Assembly: GCA_023229065.1 (NCBI GenBank)
Contig: JALNZZ010000089.1
Span: 1-8,375 of the forward strand
Reading direction: 5' to 3'
Source of the DNA: Porticoccaceae bacterium
Lineage (GTDB): Bacteria > Pseudomonadota > Gammaproteobacteria > Pseudomonadales > Porticoccaceae
Length of the DNA: 8,375 bases
This document shows, one piece after another, positions 1 to 5,464 of this stretch. The notes beneath the pieces are model-generated. The model had not been told where the DNA came from. It was given only the letters and a program-made list of their open reading frames with translations, and made no database searches. How positions within the stretch are numbered: the first letter of the stretch is position 1; each line of letters opens with the position of its first letter. The translations under genes were made by a program, and so were the position numbers.

Positions 1-151
1 GTTCGACAAGGACTTCCTCGACGGCACTGTGTACACCACCAATACCGGTGCGCAGGACTGGGCGTCTCGTTATATCCAGAGCGGCCGCAGCTCCGACGGT
101 ACTCTGGAACAAGGGCGGCGTTTGTGGCTGTCCGCAAACCTGACTTTCTGA
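1..151 (+). CDS. C-terminal end of a probable TonB-dependent outer-membrane receptor (5' partial)
   Basis: Only the last 49 codons are present; the reading frame is open from base 2 to the TGA at 149-151. The peptide alternates polar and hydrophobic residues in the manner of beta strands. It ends with RRLWLSANLTF, a final amphipathic strand closing on phenylalanine, which is the usual C-terminal signature recognised by the BAM machinery in outer-membrane beta barrels. Family knowledge: receptors of this kind import ferric siderophores or other metal chelates using TonB energy. The assignment to a TonB-dependent receptor is inferred from this ending and from the PepSY, DUF2271, DUF4198 and flavoprotein genes that follow, a neighbourhood typical of metal-uptake receptors. 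Another beta-barrel protein cannot be excluded, and nothing about the ligand can be read from this fragment. It lies 81 nt upstream of the next gene on the same strand. Confidence 0.6.
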   Translation, partial: FDKDFLDGTVYTTNTGAQDWASRYIQSGRSSDGTLEQGRRLWLSANLTF

Positions 152-232
152 TGGAGTTGTTGACTTGATAGCGCCCCTGGCCACAGCAAGCGCAAAACAC
201 GACCTGTATGCCGTCGCGGTGGAGGTCGTGAG

Positions 233-829
233 ATGAACCTGGGGTCGGTGCGCCAGTGGCACTGGATCAGCTCGGCGCTGTGCCTGGTTGGAATGCTGTT
301 GTTCGCGGTGACAGGTATTACCCTCAACCACGCTGCGGCTATTTCGACGACGCCGAGGATACAGACCGTGGAGCTGACGGTGCCGGACAGCGTTTTATCC
401 GGCCTGGTGATGCCGGACGACGGTGCTGCTCCTCTGCCAGCAGAGTTGCGGCGCTGGCTGAAGGGCGAGCACGGGCTCTCCATCGGCGGCGATGCGGTGG
501 GGGAGTGGGATGACATTGAGGTTTATGTATCGCTGCCGCGCCCCGGTGGCGACGCCTGGTTGAGCCTCGACCTGGACAGTGGCGAATTGCTGTACGAGCG
601 CACTGATCGCGGCTGGATCTCTTATCTCAACGATCTGCACAAGGGGCGCAATACCGGGCTGGCGTGGAGCTGGTTTATCGATCTTTTCGCCGTCGCTTGT
701 GTGGTGTTCTGCCTCTCTGGCCTGGTGTTGCTGTACCGCCATGCCGGGCCGCGGCCTTCCACCTGGCCGCTGGTGGGATTGGGGCTGGTGATACCGCTGT
801 TGCTGATCATTCTTTTTGTGCATTCCTGA
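233..829 (+). CDS. PepSY-associated transmembrane protein, probable haem-binding ferric/cupric reductase membrane subunit
   Basis: The 198-residue protein has the PepSY-associated TM-helix pattern: R7..H10 and TG..LNH at residues 27-33 in the first helix (about 11-33), a periplasmic segment (34-145), the motif DLHKGRNTG at 134-142, a second helix (146-168) and a third (178-196). By the positive-inside rule RHAGPR (169-174) is cytoplasmic. H10 and H170 then lie on the inner side of the membrane, and H33 and H136 on the outer side, consistent with two bis-histidine b-haem sites. Known family members such as Pseudomonas FpvG and FoxB take part in ferric-siderophore reduction. Inference: this subunit passes electrons from the cytoplasmic diflavin reductase encoded at 2329-3888 to a periplasmic metal complex. 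The ATG at 233 is supported by GGAGG at 221-225 with a 7-nt spacer. The next gene follows after 31 nt. The protein is short compared with family members that carry a fused flavoprotein half. Confidence 0.82.
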   Translation: MNLGSVRQWHWISSALCLVGMLLFAVTGITLNHAAAISTTPRIQTVELTVPDSVLSGLVMPDDGAAPLPAELRRWLKGEHGLSIGGDAVGEWDDIEVYVSLPRPGGDAWLSLDLDSGELLYERTDRGWISYLNDLHKGRNTGLAWSWFIDLFAVACVVFCLSGLVLLYRHAGPRPSTWPLVGLGLVIPLLLIILFVHS

Positions 830-860
830 CTTTTTGACGGTAAATGGATCAGAGGCAAAT

Positions 861-1397
861 ATGGAAAAACCGAACATGAAAAAACCGGCTGTAAAAAAGC
901 TCTGGCTGATGGTGTCGATGGCACTGGGTGCTGCCTTTGCGCAGGCCGACACACTGGAAATCAGTATTGAGATTCCGCGTATTGATGTCGCTGAATATCA
1001 TCGCCCCTATGTGGCCATCTGGCTGCAGCAGCAGAGTAACGTGACCAATCTGGCGGTGTGGTACGACGTCGGCATGAAAGAGGGCAAAGGACAGGAGTGG
1101 CTGAAGGATATGCGCCAGTGGTGGCGCCGCAGTGGCCGGGCACTGGAATTTCCCATTGATGGCGTCACTGCTGCTACCCGGGCGCCAGGTATTCATACCC
1201 TGACATTCGACAGTGCGGACAAACCGTTGTCGGAGCTGCCCCCAGGCGATTATCAGCTGGTGGTGGAAGCTGCGCGGGAAGTCGGCGGTAGAGAGATGGT
1301 CAGTATTCCCTTCAGCTGGCCACTGAGCGAAGCCCAAACGCTCGAAGCCAGTGGCGAAACCGAGCTGGGTCGCGTGGGCCTGCAGCTCAAGCCCTGA
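861..1397 (+). CDS. Secreted DUF2271 family protein
   Basis: The 178-residue protein starts with basic residues and a hydrophobic stretch (about 13-26) followed by AQA|D. This is a Sec signal peptide with probable cleavage after residue 29, leaving a periplasmic protein of about 149 residues. The mature part matches the DUF2271 pattern as I recall it: TLEISIEIP (31-39), YHRPYVAIWLQ (46-56), LAVWYDVG (64-71), a Trp- and Lys-rich stretch with W80, W87 and W88, and a PPGDYQLVVEAAREVGG segment (127-143). The fold looks all-beta. Biochemical function is unknown. These proteins recur beside TonB-dependent receptors, PepSY proteins and DUF4198 proteins, suggesting a role in periplasmic metal or chelate handling; H47 and H112 are possible ligands. 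I chose the ATG at 861 because AGAGG lies at 851-855 and the signal peptide then starts cleanly. An in-frame ATG at 816 would overlap the previous gene, and the ATG at 876 is a possible alternative. Confidence 0.8.
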   Translation: MEKPNMKKPAVKKLWLMVSMALGAAFAQADTLEISIEIPRIDVAEYHRPYVAIWLQQQSNVTNLAVWYDVGMKEGKGQEWLKDMRQWWRRSGRALEFPIDGVTAATRAPGIHTLTFDSADKPLSELPPGDYQLVVEAAREVGGREMVSIPFSWPLSEAQTLEASGETELGRVGLQLKP

Positions 1398-1411
1398 CCC
1401 CCAAGCCCTGA
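1388..1411 (+). repeat. 10-bp exact direct repeat across the stop codon of the DUF2271 gene
   Basis: CAAGCCCTGA occurs at 1388-1397 and again at 1402-1411, with a 14-bp period. The first copy contains the last codons and TGA stop of the DUF2271 gene; the second lies just downstream. It looks like a small local duplication. No function is claimed. The rest of this 79-nt gap holds only a weak imperfect hairpin (CTGGC/GCCAG near 1419-1436) and the ribosome binding site of the next gene. Confidence 0.6.
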
Positions 1412-1476
1412 ACCTAGCCTGGCGCAGTGCAGCCAGCATCTACTTAATGACACGATTACACAGAAGCGAGGAAGCT

Positions 1477-2304
1477 ATGAAAGTAAAAATACCTACCGTC
1501 TCCGCCTTGGTACTGGCCATGACCCTGCCCCTGGCAGCTGAAGCTCACCGCGGCTGGCTGTTGCCTGCCGCCACTGTATTGTCTGGGGAAGAGCCCTGGG
1601 TGACCGTGGATGGTGCCATCTCCAATGATATCTTCCATACTGACCACGCCGCGATGCGCCTCGATGGTCTGAAAGTTGTGGGTCCCGACGGCGAGGAAGT
1701 TGAAATTCAAAATGGTCATACCGGCAAGTACCGCAGCACCTTCGATCTGCAGCTGACGCAACAGGGTACTTATCGGGTGTTTAGCGCCAGTGGTGGGCTC
1801 AATGCCCGCTGGGTCACTGACGAGGGCGAGCGGCGTTTCTGGCCGGGCCGCGGTGAAACGCCCGCGCCCGGTGATTTTGAGAAAAAAGTGCCAAAGGATG
1901 CCAAAGAGCTGACTGTTACCCAGAGTTCACGGCGGATAGAGACCTTCATCACCGCTGGTGTTCCTACGGATGAGGTACTCGCGCCCACTAACCAGGGGCT
2001 GGAGTTGGTGCCGGTAACCCACCCCAACGATCTGTTTGCTGAAGAAGAAGCGACGTTTCGTCTGCTGATCGACGGCGAAGCGGCCGTGGGCGCCAAGGTG
2101 ACCGTGCTGGCCGGTGGCATGCGCTACCGCAACAGCCAGGACGCTATCGAAGTCGAGACCGATGACGAAGGGGCATTTAGTGTTACCTGGCCCGACGCCG
2201 GCATGTACTGGCTCAGCGCCAGCTACAGGGACGACAAGGCCACTGCCCCCGCCACTGCGCGACAGGGTAGCTATGTTGCCACTTTTGAAGTACTGCCTCA
2301 GTAA
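1477..2304 (+). CDS. Secreted DUF4198 family protein, predicted periplasmic metal-handling protein
   Basis: The 275-residue protein begins with a clear Sec signal peptide (hydrophobic core about 9-20, then AEA|H). Cleavage after A23 would make H24 the mature N-terminus, giving HRGWLLP, which corresponds to the conserved 'H..WL' start of DUF4198 proteins. An N-terminal histidine amine can bind copper in other periplasmic proteins. Further candidate ligands are H54 and H57 in FHTDH (53-57), H81 and H182. The C-terminal part (about 183-273) looks like an immunoglobulin/carboxypeptidase-regulatory-like beta sandwich, with GAKVTVLAGG (205-214) and DEGAFSVTWPDAGMYWLSASY-type strands at 230-250. Family knowledge: DUF4198 proteins are associated with metal-uptake loci but no reaction is established. 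The ATG at 1477 is preceded by GAGGAAG (1468-1474). The open frame extends upstream to 1351, but that would overlap the DUF2271 gene and destroy the signal peptide. The next gene begins 24 nt later. Confidence 0.83.
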   Translation: MKVKIPTVSALVLAMTLPLAAEAHRGWLLPAATVLSGEEPWVTVDGAISNDIFHTDHAAMRLDGLKVVGPDGEEVEIQNGHTGKYRSTFDLQLTQQGTYRVFSASGGLNARWVTDEGERRFWPGRGETPAPGDFEKKVPKDAKELTVTQSSRRIETFITAGVPTDEVLAPTNQGLELVPVTHPNDLFAEEEATFRLLIDGEAAVGAKVTVLAGGMRYRNSQDAIEVETDDEGAFSVTWPDAGMYWLSASYRDDKATAPATARQGSYVATFEVLPQ

Positions 2305-2328
2305 ATCGAGGAGGAGTAGGGTAGCGAC

Positions 2329-3888
2329 ATGATGGGCGGTGCAAAGGCGGTGTGGACACTGGTAATACTGCTGGCCTACGGGCTGTTGTGTCTGTGGTCA
2401 TTCCGCCACGCGCTGCTCGCGCGGCTGCAGGGTGCAAAGCGGTTGTCCGAAGGGGAGGATTCCTTCGTGCTGGTGGCCTACGCCAGCCAGAGTGGCACCG
2501 CTGCCGAGCTGGCGCGACGCAGTGCCGATATGCTGCAGGGCCATTTGCCCGTGCGTTTGATGCCCCTCAATCAGGTGAACGACGGTGTCCTGTCCAGTGC
2601 CCAGCGGGCGCTGTTCGTGGCCAGCACCTATGGCGAGGGAGAGCCGCCGGATAATGGCCTCGCTTTCCAGCGTCGCTACCTGACTAATGCCGCTACCCTC
2701 GACCTTTCCCATCTGGAGTTCGCTGTACTTGCCCTGGGCGATCGCGCCTATCAGCGCTTTTGTGACTTCGGTCGCCGTATCCAGGCGGGTATGGAACGGC
2801 TCGGGGCTTCGCCGCTGTGGGAGCTGACAGAAGCGGCCAGTGATGAGCTGTGGACTCCGGATGGCAAAGTAGCGCACTGGCGCTCTCGCTTGGGCAGCTT
2901 TATTCCCGCTGCTGCCGAAGTGGTTTTTGCCGAGCCGTCGCAAAGTGCCGGGGATCGCGAGTTCGGCCAGTGGCGGCTGGCGGACAGGGAGCACCTCAAC
3001 CCCGGCAGTCTCGGTGAACCGCTCTTCGACCTGTGGTTGACCCCGCACGCTACCCCGGCTTCTTGGTGTGCTGGAGATATCGCCGTGATTTTGCCGCGCA
3101 ATGACGCGGTCCGCTGCGCAACGGTGGCGGCGAAGCTGGGGTACAGTAGCGGCGAGCCTGTTACCCTCGATGGCGTCACCCGGCCGTTGTGCGACTGGCT
3201 GGCCGAGCGTCAATTGTCGAATGTCGACGATGATATTGGGGCTGAGCCATCTTTGTCTGCCTGGCTGACTGGTCTGCCAACCCTGCCGGAGCGGGAGTAC
3301 TCTATCGCCTCGGTGCCTGAGGAGGGTGCGGTACGGCTGTTGGTCCGTCAGCAGCGGGATGAGCGAGGCCAGCTCGGTCTTGGGTCCGGCTGGCTGACAG
3401 CCTCCGCCGGTACCGGTGACAGCATCGCATTGCGCATTCGCAGCAACCCGTCTTTCCAGGTGCCCGAACAGGATTGCCCGCTGATTCTGATAGGAAACGG
3501 CAGCGGCCTTGCCGGGCTGCGCGCCCATTTAAAGGCGCGAGAACTGGCTGGCGCGACCGGCCGCAATTGGCTCGTGTTCGGCGAGCGCAGCCGTCTCAGC
3601 GACAGCCTGTGGAATGAAGAGCTGGTGCGCTGGCGCGACAGCGGCCATCTGGCGCGGCTGGACCGGGTGTTTTCCCGCGACGGGGACTCGCTGCGCTATG
3701 TGCAGGATGTATTGGCAGCGGAGGCGGACGAGCTGTGCCGCTGGGCCGATGCCGGAGCGATCATCTGCGTTTGCGGCAGCCTCACTGGCATGGGCTCCGG
3801 CGTGCAGACTGCACTGGAAGCGTGTTTAGGTGCCGAGCGGCTGGACGAGCTGAAAATGGCCGGGCGCTATCGTCGCGATCTCTATTGA
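2329..3888 (+). CDS. Membrane-anchored diflavin (FMN/FAD) NADPH reductase, CysJ/P450-reductase-like
   Basis: The 519-residue protein has an N-terminal membrane helix (about 8-30) followed by basic residues, placing the catalytic part in the cytoplasm. A flavodoxin domain follows (about 45-190), with SQSGT (53-57), STYGEGEPPDNG (99-110) and LALGDRAYQRFCDFG (134-148) as FMN-binding loops. A FAD domain (about 210-380) carries REYSIAS (322-328) and GLGSGWL (350-356). The NADP-binding domain (about 383-519) has LILIGNGSGLAG (385-396), FGERSR (417-422), VCGSLTGMG (481-489) and ends in GRYRRDLY, matching the C-terminus of CysJ-type reductases. Expected flow is NADPH to FAD to FMN to an acceptor. The acceptor here is inferred to be the PepSY membrane protein at 233-829, not sulfite, because no sulfite reductase haemoprotein gene is nearby. 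The FAD region is shorter than I recall for CysJ, indicating a reduced connecting domain. The ATG at 2329 has AGGG (2318-2321) and AGGAGGAG (2309-2316) upstream. Confidence 0.87.
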   Translation: MMGGAKAVWTLVILLAYGLLCLWSFRHALLARLQGAKRLSEGEDSFVLVAYASQSGTAAELARRSADMLQGHLPVRLMPLNQVNDGVLSSAQRALFVASTYGEGEPPDNGLAFQRRYLTNAATLDLSHLEFAVLALGDRAYQRFCDFGRRIQAGMERLGASPLWELTEAASDELWTPDGKVAHWRSRLGSFIPAAAEVVFAEPSQSAGDREFGQWRLADREHLNPGSLGEPLFDLWLTPHATPASWCAGDIAVILPRNDAVRCATVAAKLGYSSGEPVTLDGVTRPLCDWLAERQLSNVDDDIGAEPSLSAWLTGLPTLPEREYSIASVPEEGAVRLLVRQQRDERGQLGLGSGWLTASAGTGDSIALRIRSNPSFQVPEQDCPLILIGNGSGLAGLRAHLKARELAGATGRNWLVFGERSRLSDSLWNEELVRWRDSGHLARLDRVFSRDGDSLRYVQDVLAAEADELCRWADAGAIICVCGSLTGMGSGVQTALEACLGAERLDELKMAGRYRRDLY

Positions 3889-4005
3889 TGCAGATATTTA
3901 TACAGCTATTTACGTGAGCCAGGCAGAGCGCTATCGCCAGCCCTAAAACTTCTCCTAAAAAAGCCCGCTAACAGCCACAGTTTTATCTCGCTACAGGTCA
4001 ACCGC

Positions 4006-4022
4006 AACGGCCAGCAGCCGTT
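4006..4022. repeat. Perfect 6-bp inverted repeat in the gap upstream of macA
   Basis: AACGGC (4006-4011), loop CAGCA (4012-4016) and GCCGTT (4017-4022) form a perfect palindrome with a 5-nt loop. It could be an operator half-site pair or a small RNA hairpin in the leader of the efflux operon. There is no following T-run, so it is not a standard terminator. A palindrome this short can also arise by chance. Confidence 0.4.
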
Positions 4023-4092
4023 ATCCGCTCTGAGTCCTGCTTGTGCGGTGCCCCTGGCCTGCCCGCCCGAGTACCACCCTAACCATCCCGTC

Positions 4093-4098
4093 GAGGAG
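4093..4098 (+). promoter_or_regulatory. Shine-Dalgarno sequence pointing to a TTG start for macA
   Basis: GAGGAG at 4093-4098 sits exactly 7 nt before the in-frame TTG at 4106. The first in-frame ATG (4133) has no purine-rich motif at suitable distance, and the in-frame GTG at 4043 lacks one as well. This favours TTG as the initiation codon. Confidence 0.6.
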
Positions 4099-4105
4099 TT
4101 CTCCC

Positions 4106-5464
4106 TTGCCCAAGTTGTTGCATGGCGTCGCGATGCATATCAAGACCCGCCCGGCTCGTTTTTTAGTGATTGTTCTGTTGGCAGCGGGGCTGGCTTATTG
4201 GGCTGCCAACCGCCTGTTTGCTGCACCAGCGGCGCCGGATTATTTGACTGCGACTGTCAATCGCGGCGATATCGAAGAAACCATCGGCTCTCTCGGCACG
4301 CTAGAGCCCAAGGACTATGTCGATGTCGGCACCCAGGTGTCGGGCCAGCTACAGCAGCTGCTGGTGGATATTGGCGATCAGGTTGCCCAGGGCCAGTTAC
4401 TGGCCGAAATCGACCCGACCGTGTACGAGAGCCGGGTGCGCAGCTCGCGTGCCACTCTCAGTAATTTGCGCGCCCAATTGACCCTGCAGGAGGCAGAGCA
4501 ACTGCTTGCCAGTCGCCGCCTGGAGCGCAACCGCAACCTGTATCGGGAAAATGCGGTCAGCGAGGATGTGCTGTTGGCCAGTGAGACCGAAGTGACTACC
4601 AGCGCTGCCCGGATCGAGTCTCTCAAGGCGCAAATCGACTCTGCTGAAGCCACTCTCGACGGCGACGTCGCCAACCTGGGTTACACCAAGATTTATGCAC
4701 CCATGAGCGGCACTGTAGTGGATTCGGCCGTGGTGCAAGGGCAGACTGTCAATGCCAGCCAGACAACGCCGACCATCGTGCGCATTGCCAACCTCGACAC
4801 CATGACGGTGCGCGTTCAGGTGTCAGAAGCCGATGTGGTGCGAATCCAGGAGGGGATGCCTGTCTACTTCACTACCCTGGGCCTGACCGAGCGGCGCTGG
4901 TACGGCACTGTGCGCAAAGTGCTGCCCACCCCGGAAACACTGAATAATGTCGTGCTGTTCCACGTGCTCATTGATGTCGAGAATCCTGACGGTATGCTGA
5001 TGACATCGATGACTGCGCAGGTCTTTTTCATTCTGGCCGAGGCCCGCGACACCTTGGTGGTGCCGGCATCAGCAGTGACTGCCCTGCGTGGTGACCGGGC
5101 TGGCGCAGCACAGGTCGGCGCTAGACGCGCTGACGGAGCACCGGCATCCTCTGCCAGGACGCCTTCCACCAGAATACCTTCCACCAGAACAGCGGGCGAG
5201 GGGATGCCGCCAGGCCGTTCGTCCGGAGCGCGGCCAGCCGGAGAGAGCGGTGGTCTGCGCCACCAGGTGCAGGTAGTCACCGCCAGCGGCATCGAAACAC
5301 GACCAGTGCGGGTCGGCGTTTCCAGCCGCACTGAAGTGGCGATTCTGGCCGGCCTCGATGAGGGCGAGCAGGTCGTCATTGGCCGCGCCGCTGCCAGCGG
5401 TCCGCAGGCGGCCCCGTCGCGGAGTATCATGAGCATGGGCGGGCCGGGGATACGTGGCCGATGA
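4106..5464 (+). CDS. macA: MacA-type periplasmic adaptor (membrane fusion) protein of a MacAB-like ABC efflux pump
   Basis: The 452-residue protein (443 if the ATG at 4133 is used) has a membrane anchor at about 18-38, a biotinyl-lipoyl half (VGTQVSGQL to LLAEIDP, about 74-104), a coiled-coil hairpin rich in Ala, Leu, Glu and Arg (about 105-188), the second lipoyl half (YAPMSGTVVDSAVVQGQTV, 197-215) and a beta-barrel region with VQVSEADV (237-244) and KVLPTPETLNN (271-281). These segments closely resemble E. coli MacA as remembered. In such pumps the adaptor links the ABC transporter MacB to a TolC-type channel and stimulates its ATPase. Unusually, residues about 329-385 form an Arg/Ala/Pro/Ser/Thr/Gly-rich insertion in the membrane-proximal domain, where E. 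coli MacA has only a short loop; the conserved strand pattern resumes at HQVQVV (386-391). The stop overlaps the macB start as ATGA, which implies translational coupling. A PvdR-like siderophore export role is possible. Confidence 0.88.
   Translation: MPKLLHGVAMHIKTRPARFLVIVLLAAGLAYWAANRLFAAPAAPDYLTATVNRGDIEETIGSLGTLEPKDYVDVGTQVSGQLQQLLVDIGDQVAQGQLLAEIDPTVYESRVRSSRATLSNLRAQLTLQEAEQLLASRRLERNRNLYRENAVSEDVLLASETEVTTSAARIESLKAQIDSAEATLDGDVANLGYTKIYAPMSGTVVDSAVVQGQTVNASQTTPTIVRIANLDTMTVRVQVSEADVVRIQEGMPVYFTTLGLTERRWYGTVRKVLPTPETLNNVVLFHVLIDVENPDGMLMTSMTAQVFFILAEARDTLVVPASAVTALRGDRAGAAQVGARRADGAPASSARTPSTRIPSTRTAGEGMPPGRSSGARPAGESGGLRHQVQVVTASGIETRPVRVGVSSRTEVAILAGLDEGEQVVIGRAAASGPQAAPSRSIMSMGGPGIRGR
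5162..5191 (+). repeat. 15-bp tandem duplication inside macA (in frame)
   Basis: CCTTCCACCAGAATA (5162-5176) is followed directly by CCTTCCACCAGAACA (5177-5191), 14 of 15 bases identical. The unit is five codons and in frame, encoding PSTRI then PSTRT (residues 353-362). It sits in the low-complexity insertion of the adaptor, suggesting that the linker grew by slippage or local duplication. Confidence 0.85.

Larger units (their letters stand above)
3889..4105. other. 217-nt intergenic gap between the reductase operon and the efflux operon
   Basis: No gene is supported here. A 9-codon ORF starting at 3888 is the only reading frame at the junction and is too short to call. The first 30 bases are AT-rich; TTGATG (3885-3890) with TATTTA (3907-3912) after 16 nt is a poor sigma-70 match. 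CCTAAAA is repeated at 3942-3948 and 3954-3960. A perfect 6-bp inverted repeat lies at 4006-4022. I see no GC-rich stem followed by a T-run, so neither a Rho-independent terminator nor a confident promoter can be assigned. The size of the gap compared with the short gaps on both sides suggests a transcriptional boundary. Confidence 0.5.

Noticed and set aside
165..236. Small TTG-initiated frame of 23 codons overlapping the PepSY gene start
   Set aside because: There is no ribosome binding site for it and no recognisable peptide; the GGAGG in this stretch serves the ATG at 233.
233..829. PepSY gene as a truncated remnant of a larger fused reductase
   Set aside because: It has its own good ribosome binding site and natural stop, the expected motifs at both ends, and the missing flavoprotein half is present intact in the same operon.
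2398..3528. Long open frame of 376 codons on the - strand opposite the diflavin reductase
   Set aside because: It is antisense to a gene with complete flavin and NADP motifs; its translation shows no domain, signal peptide or ribosome binding site. Long antisense frames are expected in GC-rich coding DNA.
2329..3888. Annotation as the sulfite reductase flavoprotein subunit (CysJ)
   Set aside because: The domain order matches, but the membrane anchor, shortened FAD region, absence of a cysI-like gene and placement in a PepSY/receptor operon favour a metal-reductase electron donor.
3885..3912. Possible sigma-70 promoter TTGATG-N16-TATTTA after the reductase gene
   Set aside because: The -10 element matches only three of six consensus bases and the -35 overlaps the coding end; not strong enough to annotate.
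3888..3917. Nine-codon ORF (MQIFIQLFT) overlapping the reductase stop codon
   Set aside because: It is too short and lacks support; overlap of TGA and ATG occurs easily by chance.
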